Of a stretch of 64,000 bases of DNA, positions 1 to 12,800 are shown piece after piece. The stretch covers positions 3,403,591-3,467,590 of the forward strand of contig NC_081196.1 in NCBI RefSeq assembly GCF_902713425.1, in the 5' to 3' direction. The notes beneath the pieces are model-generated. The model was not told where the DNA came from. It worked only from the letters and a program-made list of their open reading frames with translations, and made no database searches. The stretch is from Acipenser ruthenus. Lineage: Eukaryota > Chordata > Actinopteri > Acipenseriformes > Acipenseridae. The position numbers and the translations under genes were made by a program. Each line of letters begins with the position of its first letter. Position 1 is the stretch's first letter.

Positions 1-814
1 CCCCAGTTCCTGTGTTTTCGTGCATAGTTGAGTCGCTTGGCCTTGTTTCCACGTCGGAGGTATGGCTTTTTGGCCGCAAGTCTTCCATGAAGGCCACTTC
101 TGACCAGACTTCTCCGGACAGTAGATGGGTGTACCAGGGCCCCACTGTTTTCTGCCAATTCTGAGCTGATGGCACTGCTGGACATCTTCCGATTGCGAAG
201 GGAAGTAAGCATGATGTGTCTTTCATCTGCTGCAGTAAGTTTCCTTGGCCGACCACTGCGTCTACGGTCCTCAACGTTGCCCGTTTCTTTGTGCTTCTTC
301 AAAAGAGCTTGGACAGCACATCTGGAAACCCCTGTCTGCCTGGGAGAGACCTTGCTGATGCAGTATAAATACCTTGTGTCTTGTTGCTGTGCTCAGTCTT
401 GCCATGGTGTATGACTTTTGACAGCAACCTCACCTTGTTAGCTGAGTTTGGCTTGTCCTCACCCAGTTTTATTCCTCCTACACAGCTGTTTCTGTTTCAG
501 TTAATGATTGTGTTTCAACCTACATATTGAATTGATGATCATTAGCACCTGTTTGGTATAATTGTTTAATCATACACCTGACTATATGCCTACAAAATCC
601 CTGACTTTGTGCAAGTGTACCTAGAAGAACTGATACTGTTTTGAAGGCAAAGGGTGGTCACACCAAATATTGATTTGATGTAGATTTTTCTTCTGTTCAC
701 TCACTTTGCATTTTGTTAATTGATAAATATAAACTGTTAACATGTCTATTTTTGAAAGCATTCTTACTTTACAGCATTTTTTCACACCTGCCTAAAACTT
801 TTGCACAGTACTGT
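1..814 (-). mobile_element. Tc1-like DNA transposon, right part only, cut by the window edge
   Basis: Read on the minus strand, the terminal inverted repeat starts at 814 (CAGTACTGTGCAAAAG, preceded by a TA target at 815-816). About 400 bp of non-coding flank follows, then a transposase start codon at 405-403 (MARLSTATRHK). The reading continues to position 1 with helix-turn-helix sequence, a GRPRK hinge and the start of the catalytic region. There is a one-base frame break near 342; after it the frame stays open to the window edge. It is a plain Tc1/mariner element, inactive as seen. The DDE residues would lie left of the window. It lies downstream of APOO. Confidence 0.85.
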
Positions 815-2117
815 ATGCTGGCTAGAATTAAAATAAATCTATACATTAATAAACAAACAAGAAATATATCAGAATACACTATTACAATACCCTCTTTTTA
901 TGTTTACTGTTGTTAGTTTCTGGCACTTGTTAAATCCTGTTAGTTGACGCCTAGTTAATATAAAGCATGACTGAATATGGAAACAGGAAGCGATTTATCT
1001 GACACTTGCTCTAAACGGAAGTGCGTCGTACCTGATGTGTTCAGTTCTTGGCAGGGGTGTTGCTACTACTGTCAAGATCTGCAGAGGCGGCTTCAGACTA
1101 AATAAAAGTACAAATAAAACAGGAATAAATCAGCATGCATAAAAACAGTTTTAACTCAATTTAAACCCGCGCAAAGGGAATATATAAAAATGAATTACGC
1201 AACCAAAAAATCCTATCGTCACTTTTGTAAAAAAAAATTAAAAATAAAATATAATATACAATAAAAATACGATACAGTAAAAGTTTTGCGTGTAAAGTAT
1301 TCAAGCATGTCTTTCTATCAACTTTAAAAATGTAAACTGTCTTGATGACTGATTGATTGACCAGTACGCAGGATAAAACGCAAGAAAAAGGGAAAAAAAA
1401 AAAAACAGGACATAAAAGTGGATCTTCAAGGATCTTCCACAGCAGAAGTGAAGAGGGGTTGGCTTGCAGGCTCTTATTCTAAACAGTGTGGTTGTGTCTA
1501 ATCTCTGTAGAGCGGATCCACCCTCCAGGCAGCTGATTCACCTGTATACTGGGTTACTAAAGAGCCTCAGCAAACACAGCAATCCAACATGCCTGTGCCA
1601 GACATGCTACTGAACCCGCACCATGACAAGAGAACTGTTTCCAGTGAGGGAGGGGGGCTGTGCACACACCTGCAAGGCATGTCAGCTGAAATTGGGGATT
1701 AAGATCCCCCCTCACCCCCTCCACTACTGTATGTTATGAACAATCAATCAATCAATCAAGAGGCTCACACCACCACTGCAAACCACATCAAACACGACAA
1801 ATAAGGAGTACAAAATCAATTGATCATTAAACATAAAACATAAAACTCAGCAGGACAGTTGTCAGTCAGCAACGACTCGACCTCAGATATGAACCGTTCT
1901 AATTTGAACTTGTGTTGAAACTCATTCCAGTCATTGGCTGCTGCTGATTGAAATGAGTGACGTCCGACCACACACTGTTGCTACCCTGCATGGGAACAAG
2001 CTGTGTAATAAAATGACTGGATCCTAAGCTGCACAAAGAAGAAGAGAGCTCCAGTAAACTATGCAAGCAAGCAGGCGTCTGCCCAATTAAGGTTCGGTAG
2101 ATTAACACATACCAGTA
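815..2117. other. Non-coding stretch downstream of APOO
   Basis: AT-rich sequence with no long or recognisable coding frame. It may hold the APOO 3' UTR and a very short terminal APOO coding exon, which I could not locate. A short AATC tandem run lies at about 1739-1758. No RNA gene is visible. Confidence 0.5.
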
Positions 2118-2291
2118 CAGGGATGGAAATAAGACAACTATTGCAGAGCAGTTTCACCCATTCCAGGTTTTACTATAAGCTGGATTATCCAGAGTGTACA
2201 GATAACAAGGTCAGGTGTGTCTTATTAAACTCCTAGTAAAACCAGGAATGGATCAAACTGCTATGCAATGGGAGTCTTATTTCCATCCCTG
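2118..2291. mobile_element. Palindromic MITE, copy A (hAT5-like, 5-bp target duplication)
   Basis: A 174-bp imperfect palindrome begins CAGGGATGGAAATAAGAC and ends with its reverse complement. It is flanked by the direct repeat CAGTA at 2113-2117 and 2292-2296. The arms contain the shared words CCATTCC.GGTTTTACTA and its inverse. There is no coding capacity. Four more copies lie in this window. The 5-bp duplication and CAGGG ends suggest a non-autonomous hAT-related family, which is inference. Confidence 0.8.
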
Positions 2292-2378
2292 CAGTATATG
2301 TTCTGGCATATTGCTTTCATTTTTTAGTGGCGGCAGGGATCAGAGTTAGTGAAGAAAATGCTATGCCTGTTTTGGATC

Positions 2379-5300
2379 TCAGTGAAGCCTTGCCCATTTA
2401 AAATGACTTTTGGAATTTGAGAAAACCTTAAAACTGTCATTGTCCAGTTGGTTTACCTTTGGGCTTTGTTTCTTAGCACTTTTCTTACTGCTGTTGTCTT
2501 TCCACAGTGATTCTACAGCCACATAGCCCTGCAGGCTCCAGTCATACACAGCCTCTCCCGTTACCTGAAACAAAAAACACTCAAAAATAAATGCATCACT
2601 ATGCTACACACTACAAAACTCCAAACACAGTAAACAGATCAATTCAAGTTTTAAGTACAACAGACACTCAACAATAATGCAAGCAGATGCAAATTACTAA
2701 TAGTGCCACATGCACAGTATTGCGCTTTGATTTTTCTCCACAAAGCAATTCTAAAGCCAACACTGACTGCTTTTATTATCTAACATTTGACCCCATTTAA
2801 AAAGCAGTGTAAGAATGTCTAAAGGCTTGTTATGTTACGCCATCTAAATGCAATACCTGAGGCTGATCAAGCCTGTGTAGAGGGCGCTTGTACTGTGTAC
2901 GCTGGGAGGATCATTTAAAAAATAAGAAAAATAAACCATTCCAGCGTTAAACAGGCAACAGAACAAAGCTTGCACTTTGCAAACGCCTGCTGTGTCTCCA
3001 TCCTGCAAACACGTACACAGCCATGGAAATGAGTGTGCTTCAGCAGGAAAAATGCTTGCCTTCGTAAAACAACAAGCATCATTCAAATATATGTCAGTAC
3101 AGCTGGGATCCAATTTTACTGTAAACTACAATATCTGGGTTCATGAAGGTTGAAGTGATTTTTCTAAATCTTCTCTGAAATAAATGTTGGTGTAGCTACC
3201 CCAAGGACAGAAATAAGACCCCTGTTGCGTAGCAGTCTGATCCATTCCTGGTTTTACTAGGAGGTTAATAAAGACTCACCTGAGCTTGTTACTTATACAC
3301 TGGCTAATCAAGCTCGTAGTAAAACCTGGAATGGGTGAAACGCTGTCTTTATAAAGTGATCATCGCAAACCTCCTCTGGGTTCAGGATTTACAGCGTACC
3401 TCACGGTGCTCCTGGACAGACTCAATATTGTTAATTTGTTTTCTCATTCTTTTTATCTTTGTCTTTAAATTTTTCTCACGGGAAGGGAGGAAGGAAGGAT
3501 GCTTATTTTTTAAATAAAATCACTAACAAAATTTCCCTTGGAAACGGCCACCTCCCTTCCCTTTCAGGTTACCATCTGCAAGATATTTTCCACAGGTCCA
3601 TTAACAAAGACAGCGGGCACGAAACCCCTTCTGATTGAGACCTGCACTGTGCCCGATGGAACAATCAAAAAAGGTTTACAGGACGGGGAATGTCAGAGTC
3701 ATCGTTTTGTGTTCTGCATAATCTTCTTTGTTAAGAGTGCAAGGAACAGCAGTATTCATTATTACATATTTTCAAATATTCAACATGTTTTCTCCTACCT
3801 GTGATTTTCCTGACATTATATATTATTTTCATATATGTCATGCAATTCGTGTAACTGGGATTGAATTGAATGTCTGAGTCCTGATTTAATAGGTATATGG
3901 GCAACTGCTATCCAACGCCAGCCAGCGTCAGAGAACCATTTAGTTTAGAGTTCACTGTGTATTCTAGTAATAGCACAGCAAGCACAATAGAACGGTACCG
4001 ATGTGGCAAATGAATAGTAACATTTACAAAAAGAAAATTCTACAGGAATTCTACATGTATGTGCTGGGAGTCCAGAGGTCACTACTCGTCTGCATGAAAT
4101 CATAAAAACATAAAGGCATCATAAAAGCCCTACCTTAGCGATGTTAGCAGCTTGCTGTGGGAAATACAGAGAGGCAGCGACTGTCATTAAAGTCACGGGG
4201 TATGCCAGCTTCTTGACTTTGGAACCTGTTTAATACACAAAAGACAATTCAGAGTCAGCAACATGAGCTTTAGTCATGATTATTATGAAATGCCTACATC
4301 AGAAGATATAGTTTCCATGTTAAAATCCACAATGAAGGTACATTACTGTAAAGGGGTTATAAAAGATAGGTAACAACACTGGTTGTCTCTGCATTGGGGT
4401 TCCTAAGTTAGCAACATGGCTCGTCTCAGTCAATCGGTTTCCTATTACAGCGCTCTGAAAAGCATTTTTAGCATGAATGCAGCACTAACCTCGCCGCATG
4501 CTTGATAATGCGCTTTACTTTTTTGTTATTTTCTAGCTAAATTTAGGGTTAAGGTTAATGCAGCATTAGTAAATTCAGTTTGCTTTTTTTAATATACATA
4601 ATTTGGCATAATCAAATCAGATGCCACATTATTGATGGTGAAAGGCAGTTTACACACTGACATAACGAAAGAAGGAAGTTACACAACATTTGTGTTTCTG
4701 TGAACAAAAACAAAGCATTCCCGCCACCTCCCACCGTACAGATGCACTGATCAGTATGCGCTGCGCTGTACATGTGCACTTTCTATTCACAAGGGCTGTT
4801 TCGTCACAAAGCAGATTCTCAGACTTGAATATTGTAGAATACCAGCTTGCAACTCCAGGCAGAGTTCCATCAAATAAGGGGAGCGGATCCCAAGATACAA
4901 ACATCCGCCAGTTAGGAGTACTAACCTCTAGCGAGGAAGAGTCCGACGATTCCAGCAAAGCCAATGACTCCGACGCGAGGGTAAAACCCGGGGGGTGGGG
5001 CCTTCAGGAACTCATAGCTATCTGGAACACAAGGCTCTGATCAGGTCTGCAGAGAACACATTAGTGAGCGCCTCATGCTGTATGTGCGCACAGCTTTGAC
5101 ACTAAACTAGCCTGCCATTTAGAAGGTCATGTACATTTGGGGTTTGAACTGGGTTATTGTGCACATTGACGGATGCTTTTCTTTTTCGGATGTTTCTGAC
5201 CATACGCAGAATGACCGGTGGCTGTCTTTGCTGAAATTTACCAGACAGGTGGCATAGCTGCATCCCATATACAGTTATCACGCTCCTTTAAAACTCTGGC

Positions 5301-8300
5301 AGAGCTTAGTTTCTGCGCATTTTAGGGCGATCCGACAGCGAGCTGTTTCAGACCTTCGTCTGGTGCATTTTTAACCTATATTCTGAATATTCCTGTATCT
5401 GGCTTGGTACAGTAGTTGCTACAGGTCAATGTGTTCATTGCTGCAGCTGCTGTATCTCATTTCCTCTCATATCCAGAAATAGCAGCATTGAGTTTCCGTG
5501 GGGTGGGGCATTGGGGTTTTTGGGATGAGCCGGACCTGAACAGCGTGTGGCCGCATGGACGTCAATCCGCGATAGTCTGGAAAGGTGCGTCCCCAGAACA
5601 CAGACAAGGGGTCTAGGTCCTGCACTGGGCTTCATCCAGCTCACAGGCAGGCTGGTGATAAACCACTTGTGGAAACTCACCCTCCCACGGAGATCTGGAT
5701 CTGATCCACAACTTATCACAGACTTGCTGTCGCGCTCATAATTCATGTCAGACTTCATTGTAAAAACAATCCGGATGCTTGCGAGACACTTTTTTCGGAA
5801 ATTTCCAAAACAGAAACATAAAACATGATCTGGTCCCCTTCTGAACACAAACTTGTTTTGGTTTTGTTTGCGCTGCGGTTAGAGAATTTATTCTCAAATA
5901 CATGGCTTAAAACTCTAAACACTAGCCCTGCACCCAGCCCTGTGTTTCAGATCTACCCTCAATTAGGTATTTAAACCACGAGGACCCAGGAAAATGATGT
6001 TAAATAAATCATTCCTCTCTTATAGATGTATGACCAACTCCTATTAGTAACCCTACAGACTCACAGGTATTAATGCTGTGATGAGTTAGTTCATTCCTGA
6101 CATCTGGGCATTACAATAATACAGCTAAAGAATGGCAGTTCTGAAACCCAGGGCTGGGTGCAGCGGTAGTGCGAGTCTCAGGTCCTGCAAACAGTCAACA
6201 ATATGATGCTCTGCATATAAACACTGCCAATATAGATACGCAAGAACCAGAGGCACTCAAGCAATCTATACTGCATAGCAAGACTGTTTCATTATTCCAA
6301 TCTGTACTGTAGACTTCAAAGGTTTTAAAAAGTCTCTTACCTTTTCCAAACTGGAGAGAGCTTTCAACTTTTGGTTTGGTTGTTGTTATGACTCCCTGAA
6401 TCAAAACAGTACAGTACATGTTAGGAGCTGTGAGAAATGCAGCCCTGGATAAAAGCAGATGAAGACATCAGCACAGTACACATGCATTCTTCATGTTGGA
6501 ACACCACACTCTCATTGGTCTGTACAATACTCTTAATACACAGTATGCATGGCCTCAGAGAGGGTTAAAGACAGCTACAGTAATTTGCCTCTACATAACT
6601 GTGGCATGCAAGCTGAAAGACAAGTACAAAGTTAATGGTACACAAAATTAGTTTATAGCACCAGCACTTATGCAATGGTCCATACAGTCGTGTACCGTAA
6701 CACTACAGAGTTATGACCTGTATAAGAAATGGAAATAAATGGGGAAAAAAAGTACAGAAGAGAGAGTCAGTGATGTTTACTGATTTTTTATGGGGAATAG
6801 CAGTCAATGTGTTAGATGCTGTGCAGCAGCAGGCTTTAAAATGAAGACATCTGAAATGAAGAAGTCTGGCCATGTAGCAGGAGAGCAGGAATATCGTTTT
6901 GGTTTGACCATTGGGACTGACAGATTAGCCACTTCATAACTTCTGCTGCAGAAAAGCCTGTATTTCCTTAGAGAACGTGTTTAAACCCATTTCGAAGGCA
7001 GTGGTGCCAGACTGACTCAGCTATGCTACTGAAGGCACTATCCGATTCCCAGTACCATGGCATGGACTCCAGCAATGTGTTACGTATGTTCAGTGCAGTA
7101 TTTATCTGTTTAATGAGGACTCACTTATCTTGCTTCTATAATAAATACCTGTACTGTACCTTGTATCCATTGTAATCACCCCACTAAAATACTGACTGTT
7201 TTAAAACACTTAACGCTTTTCTGTCTGGGGTGGTAAGTTGACGGTGCCTTGATGCAACCCACAATATTATTTAACTCTCATCCATACCATTCAACGCACT
7301 TGACATAAGCTTACAGATGGATTAAGTATTAGCTGCTATTACTGTTATATCGTACATATATCCGTCTCTTGTTTTAATCAGTATATATACCTGTGCCTGC
7401 TCCACTGCAGTATGGCCAGCATGCTGAAACAGAATGAGAACAAAGCATAATCAACATAAACCAAAATAAAAAGGAGAATCACAAAGCAGAGATCAGCGTA
7501 AGCGCCAGAGCAAGGACAGAACAATGCACTGCAGGCAAGAGTCCCAGTAGATATGAGGCGCCAAGGACACTTTAATTACAGCGCAGGGGAAGAACTGGAC
7601 TGTGCAAGGAATGAAATGAACCACTCCCTTACAAGTCTGGATAAACCAGCTTAACATGAGAGCACGGCAATGCCCTTCAAGGAAAACAAACTTCAACTGC
7701 AATGTAACCGCATGGCTCTTTAGATGAGGACAAAACAGAATGGTTATCAAACTGCAAGGAGATTAAAATAAAATGTGACCAACACAACACAAATAACCAA
7801 TTTGCTTCCACCAATTAGAACTACACAGAACGGCATGGACAAAAGATCAAACGGTCAGAACCATTCTGTCGTAGCTGATTGCTAAAGACGATTACAAGAC
7901 GATTTCCTAAGCACTGATTGGCTGCGTTGAACACTCCCGCCCTTCCAATTGTGTGCAGTTTAATAAAGAGAAGACCTCTGATACAGCATGTCTGTCTGCA
8001 GCCTGACTGTATGAACAGAGAGTACCTGACACCAGGTAGAGATGGGCTCCGTCGCCTTCCTCAGCTCAGCAATTCCTTCCTCCAGCTGGGTGGGCTCCGA
8101 CTCCACAAATTTATAGTGCTGCTCTGGTGTGGTGTAAAGAGACAGCTGGGAATCAAAACAAAACCACAACCTGAGCGCGGCGCATATTCAGATACAGAAT
8201 GCTGTACGACTCAAGCGGATGTACTGTACCCTCGAGTGGGGGACAATCAGCTTGTATCGTATGTACTGTACATTGGTATACTATATTTCTTATTATATAT

Positions 8301-11300
8301 AGTTAATTATGAATAGTTAAACTGTACAGCTAATTTGAATGTGCAGTCACTTCCATCTGATACGATACAAAGAGATTTCAGATGGCTGCATCAGATCAAT
8401 GTCGGGGTCTACCGCTGCATGTATTATTTATATCTAATATATGAAGACGTACCGCTGCACATAAATACAGATCATTAACTCAGCCTCCTATTTGCATGGC
8501 ATTCATTTCTGAAACATCTGCTGACTGTGCAACGTATTGTGCAGTTTTACTTTCAGCCCTTCATCACTTAAATGTATTTATGTCAGGGATGGAAATAAGA
8601 CTCCTACTGCATAACTGTTTCACCCATTCTAGGTTTTAATACAAGCTTGATTAGCCAGTGTAGCAATCTCAGGTGTATCTTATTAAACTCATAGTAAAAC
8701 CAGGAATGGATCCAACTGCTATGCAATGGGAGTCTTATTTCCATCTCTGAATGGCATCTCGAATTGCTTGATATGAGCCCATATAGACTGTTTTTGCATG
8801 AGGTCAGGTAGGCAACGAACAATTTAAAAAAGCAGTAACATGATCCTTTTCCGATTTGACTGATTGATCTATGCTTCTTGTGTGATGTTGGGAGACTGTG
8901 GTGATGTTGGGAGACTAGGGTGTGTGAGCTATGCATCAGCTGCAGAGTCACTTACAATTACGTCTCACCCGAAAGACGGAGCACAAGGAGGTTAAGTGAC
9001 TTGCTCAGGGTCACACAATGAGTCAGTGGCTGAGGTGGGATTTGAACTGGGGACCTCCTGATTACAAGCCCTTTTCTTTAACCACTGGACCACACAGCCT
9101 CCTCATATATCCCCTCTGTGTGTGTGTGTGTGTGGACAGGGCAGCATACCTCATCGACCTTCAGGGATCTCTTGTCGTGTTTCTCTTCACACGCGGCATG
9201 AACCCACACTGAGAACAGACTCACGCCTGCAGGGATAGCTGCCAGCCTCGCCACCTGAGACAGGCAGAAAGAACCACGGGAGACCCATTACAGCACTGTG
9301 CGAGTCCCTTCATTCATATTAATACAGTACCTCTGGTATCACCCTTCATGTGAAACATTCAGCGCAGTCTCAACCCTGCACAGGAAAGTGTAATACCAGC
9401 GCGCACACACAGCTACATTAATTACATTCCTAACCTACAGAAGGAGGAAGCTATGAGGATCACAGAGATTTTACTGCTGTTAAAATTGAGGCATTATTGA
9501 ATTAAACAGTGCTGTTGACAGGAGGGTGAATCCTTTCCAAACAGCCTTTGCTTTCTATTTATTTCTGCCGTATCCTGCACTTGTGTTGTTAAATGGAGGA
9601 GAGGTCAGAACGCAGTGAAAGGGATGGATTTTTTAGAAAATCTCTGAGATCAGGTAAACAGTATCCTCCTCCTGCAATGCAAGATCTCCAAGTCAAAGTC
9701 AACAGACCCGGCAATAGACAGTGGGACCTCAATGTGAGTGGAGGAAGCAGCCGGTGTGCCTCTTGCACTTCAGTGACTACACTGAGGATGCCTTGTGATG
9801 TACTGATATGTATTCCGGTTCTTCAGAATTATGCAAAAGGCTAGCCATGTATTTTTCTGTTCTTGCATTCTACCATTTTGATATATATGTATATGAATTG
9901 CCTTTATTCCAGTTTTAATACATCTTTGTGTATACAACCAAGAAAAGCAAAGGATAAGCAAGAAGCACATTTATTTTATTTGTACACAGAAAGATTTCTT
10001 AAGCAAACCTTTCCTCCCTGGCTCAGACTTTTTAAGTGAATTCTCACCCTGAGAGGTCGACTGAAGCTTACTGAACCTGGAACTGTTTAAAATCATTAAA
10101 ATAACCCTAAAAAGACAAAGATACCACACTACCTGGGATTTCTTATATTAATGTTATCTTGAACCAAACAAGGTAGATATTTTCCTTTTTTTTACTGTAC
10201 TTCCTTAAAATTGAAACAAAAGTGTCATTGCTGTATGAAACAGTATATTAAGGGGGGAAGGGGGGAGGTTCTAAATATAGAACCGTGTTGTCATGTCAAC
10301 CGTGCATTGTTACAGCGGTGTGCAGTCGAGATTACAAAACCAGGGCTGCCCTGTTTCTACTTGTAGATAGAAAAGAGAGTGCAAAACAGGAGGAACAGGA
10401 CACACAATCAGATGATGAAATGTGCTTATATTGTACAAAACTGGTTTGTTCTGGTGCTGATAAAACAATTTTCTCCACCAAGTGACAGATAGCAGAACAT
10501 GTTTACTGTGTGTCCTCGAGCAGGCTTCGTCTGTGCTTGCAGAGCCTGTGAAAACATGCAACACAGCAAAAATGTAAAACTCAGTCCGATGTGGTGGCAT
10601 TGCTTCTGAAGTCAAATAAACAAGACGCTACTTCTATTAATGAAGCATGTTTTGAAGACAATGTGTAAAAATACCACACTCGTTCAGAAAGGCTGCAAAA
10701 AAATTCACATATTGGGAAAGTCTGTGGAAGACCTGTACAGTGCGAACTCAGCAGACAGCCAGACCCAGGGGCAATCAGACATTGTCAAATGTTTTTGGTG
10801 AGATCCTGTTGCGAGCACAGAGATGCACTGTAAGCTTCTTGAAACCATGCTCAGTCTGGGACCACATCCCCACACAACAGAGCTAATAAGTGGAGGCAGG
10901 AATGCTTTTCAGTGAAAACAGATTTTCATTATCTCATACCTATCCTTGCAGCTGATATATTTTTATAAAGAGGAGGTGATTTACTATTCAGAGATACACA
11001 GATATTTAGTGAGAAAGTAGTCTGAGTGAAGTTATCTGGCTACAAACTCCCCATCCCCAGCTGTGCTGCTTTCCTAGAAGGAGAACATTCCGGGGACCAT
11101 TCTACTTGTGAGATGTCTGGCTGATTCAAATATTCAGCACATTTCTAAAGAGGAGACTATCTATTCAGAGATACCAGGGTATTTAGTAAGTAAAGGGTAT
11201 GAATAAGGAAAAATAGCCAATACATTCCCCACCCCTAGTCTTTCTGTAAATCATTTGCTGTTTCCAAACTTTTGAACACTACTGTACAGTCAGTGCATAG

Positions 11301-12533
11301 ATCCAAATACAGCAGAACTCTATTCTGAATATTTAAAAGCACTCCGATTATTTCATGGAAAACACCTAAAACCTGATATCACACTTTGTACAGATTACAC
11401 CGGTTCATCTTTTTCATTCACTGATGTTGTGTTGATTAAGGACTCGACCTACTGGTAGAAGATGGTAATGTGTAACATAAGATGACACATCATAACCAGG
11501 AAACTGCTTTCACAGCACCACTTCTACAGTCTTCCTAATGGAGAACTCAAAACTGTTTTGGAAACTTGTTTTTTGTAAGTTGACACGCTGCAAAGACTGT
11601 GTCAACTAGGGTTTTGCAGAGTTTGGTGCAATTAGAAACGTGAGACAGTGTGTTCATTGGACCACAAAGATTCCTGACAGGTCTGCCAGGGTTGAATAAG
11701 TGCTGCTTGCATGTTTTCTCTGGATCCCAGGTCTGGCTGGGTCCACACCACACAGCACTGCTCAGCCTTTCAGTGCAATAAGCTGGCATGAACTGCCTCA
11801 GAATCAGATGGCAGAATGCAAGCCGAAGGATGTGGCTTTGGGTAGAACCAAGCTGTGCATCTTTAGGTGCAAATAACACTGCAACAGCCCTCAGAGCGAG
11901 TTTTAACCGCGCTGCTCTGCTTTAGTTTTTGTTCAACTTTCTCAGCTGACTCGCTGAACTGTTGAACCCCCTGGAAGGCGCATATTAACTGTGTGCATCC
12001 AGCAAGGGCGTGATGCACGACACCGGAAAGTGACACCGTCGGTCCATGACTGGTCTCTTGTCTTTGTCCTGGTGAAGTCTAACTACCCGTCCCTTTCTTA
12101 ACTAGTATACACATAACACAAGCACGCAGTATTATTAATATATACACGTGTACAGGCAACAGTGTCTCAATGTGGTGCAATTCCATTTTTTGTTAATTAA
12201 AAAACAGACCGCAAACCAACATGTGTATTAAAAAAATAATAATAATAATAACTTTAAAATATAAACCCTATAGAAAAAATATGATGTATGTTATGTTTCG
12301 AGTCCTTAACCAATTCAATTTGTACCCAGTACAGTATCGAACTTCATTGAATAAAATTGCACAATAGAACGTTGTTTCAATGTCACCGAGTTTTTAAATC
12401 GTATGCATATAAAATCTAAACTGGAATATAGCTAATATAGCAAAAAATACTGCTTGCCAAATACGCTTAACAATCCCGACAGATATTTAAAACAACAGAA
12501 TGTCATTAAACTTCATACTCTCACCTTGTACAT
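2379..12533 (-). CDS. APOO: APOO / MIC26, MICOS complex apolipoprotein O subunit
   Basis: This gene encodes an inner-mitochondrial-membrane subunit of the MICOS complex, which shapes cristae junctions. Coding exons on the minus strand are 12533-12525 (MYK), 9254-9150, 8145-8026, 6395-6341, 5021-4926, 4225-4134 and 2564-2457. All have GT-AG borders and consistent phase. Recognisable blocks are LSLYTTPE and EPISTWCQ (exon 3), [16 protein letters not shown] with the single membrane segment at about residues 113-127 (exon 5), and [11 protein letters not shown] (exon 6). The last is [15 protein letters not shown] (exon 7). The count to 2457 is 195 residues, against about 198 in human. A donor (AAAG|GTAAAC) at 2457/2456 suggests a tiny final exon I could not find; without splicing the frame stops at 2379. 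The paralogue APOOL is the alternative, but gene order favours APOO. The start codon is 267 bp from that of CXorf58, head to head. Confidence 0.93.
3202..3350. mobile_element. Palindromic MITE, copy B (right end decayed)
   Basis: The same family as the element at 2118. It starts CAAGGACAGAAATAAGAC and carries both inner arms (CCATTCCTGGTTTTACTAGG and its inverse), but the terminal part of the right arm is lost around 3350. It lies in the last located APOO intron (2565-4133). No target duplication survives. Confidence 0.7.
8584..8749. mobile_element. Palindromic MITE, copy C
   Basis: A full-length copy of the family at 2118, from CAGGGATGGAAATAAGAC to CCATCTCTG. The flanking five bases (TATGT and AATGG) match at only three positions, so the target duplication has decayed. 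It lies in APOO intron 2 (8146-9149). Confidence 0.75.
8911..9103 (-). mobile_element. tRNA-derived SINE, minus orientation
   Basis: Read on the minus strand, the head carries a B-box-like CAGTTCAAATCCC inside a tRNA-like region (9103 to about 8990). The body descends to about 8911. A second copy with the same body lies at 57355-57557, where the tail is also present. The plus-strand phrase GACTTGCTCAGGGTCACACA is common to both copies. It resembles the tRNA-plus-core layout of MIR-type SINEs. It lies in APOO intron 2. Confidence 0.7.
10970..11240. repeat. Diverged direct duplication, spacing about 180 bp
   Basis: The stretch 10970-11061 (from AGAGGAGGTGATTTACTATT to CTCCCCATCCCCAG) is repeated in diverged form at 11149-11240 (from AGAGGAGACTATCTATTCAG to TTCCCCACCCCTAG). 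Both lie in APOO intron 1. No coding or mobile-element identity was recognised. Confidence 0.5.
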
Positions 12534-12800
12534 GATCCTTAATGCCTTGCTGCGTGCGCCATACATGTACGGGATCACAGAGTGGACATAATTTGTCCTG
12601 CGGTCAAAGGAACACGGTCACAGTTTGGTATTTAGCGACATCTACTGGACGACTTTATTATTGCACGTCTAATTGTTCGTTTCTAGGCAACAAAACCAAA
12701 CACGGTGAGCAACAGAGACCGTCGAAATCAAGTACAGGTATCCCTCCAGACCCGCGTGCCATGAATCTACTATAATTTAAGCTACATTCTTGTAAAGAGG
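12534..12800. promoter_or_regulatory. Shared divergent promoter of APOO and CXorf58
   Basis: Only 267 bp separate the APOO start codon (minus strand, 12533) from the CXorf58 start codon (plus strand, 12801). Both 5' UTRs and core promoters should therefore lie within or very near this interval. No TATA box is obvious at a suitable place. An RFX-like X-box is noted separately at 12679-12691. Divergent pairing is read from gene positions; shared regulation is inference. Confidence 0.65.
12679..12691. promoter_or_regulatory. Candidate RFX X-box half-match
   Basis: GTTTCTAGGCAAC has a perfect right half-site (GGCAAC) and an imperfect left half-site (GTTTCT, where GTTGCC is ideal), with a one-base spacer. 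RFX factors control many ciliary genes. One such site between the two start codons could act on CXorf58, whose function is unknown. Chance occurrence is quite possible. Confidence 0.3.

Noticed and set aside
5435-5848. 137-codon minus frame in an APOO intron
   Set aside because: It lies between APOO exons 4 and 5 (6341 and 5021), with no family match and no supporting signals.
8990-9103. Functional tRNA gene
   Set aside because: The B-box-like stretch belongs to a dispersed SINE head with a second copy at 57355-57557. A full cloverleaf could not be drawn by eye.
9590-9845. 83-codon plus frame ([11 protein letters not shown]...)
   Set aside because: It lies inside APOO intron 1 on the opposite strand, with no family match; a chance frame.
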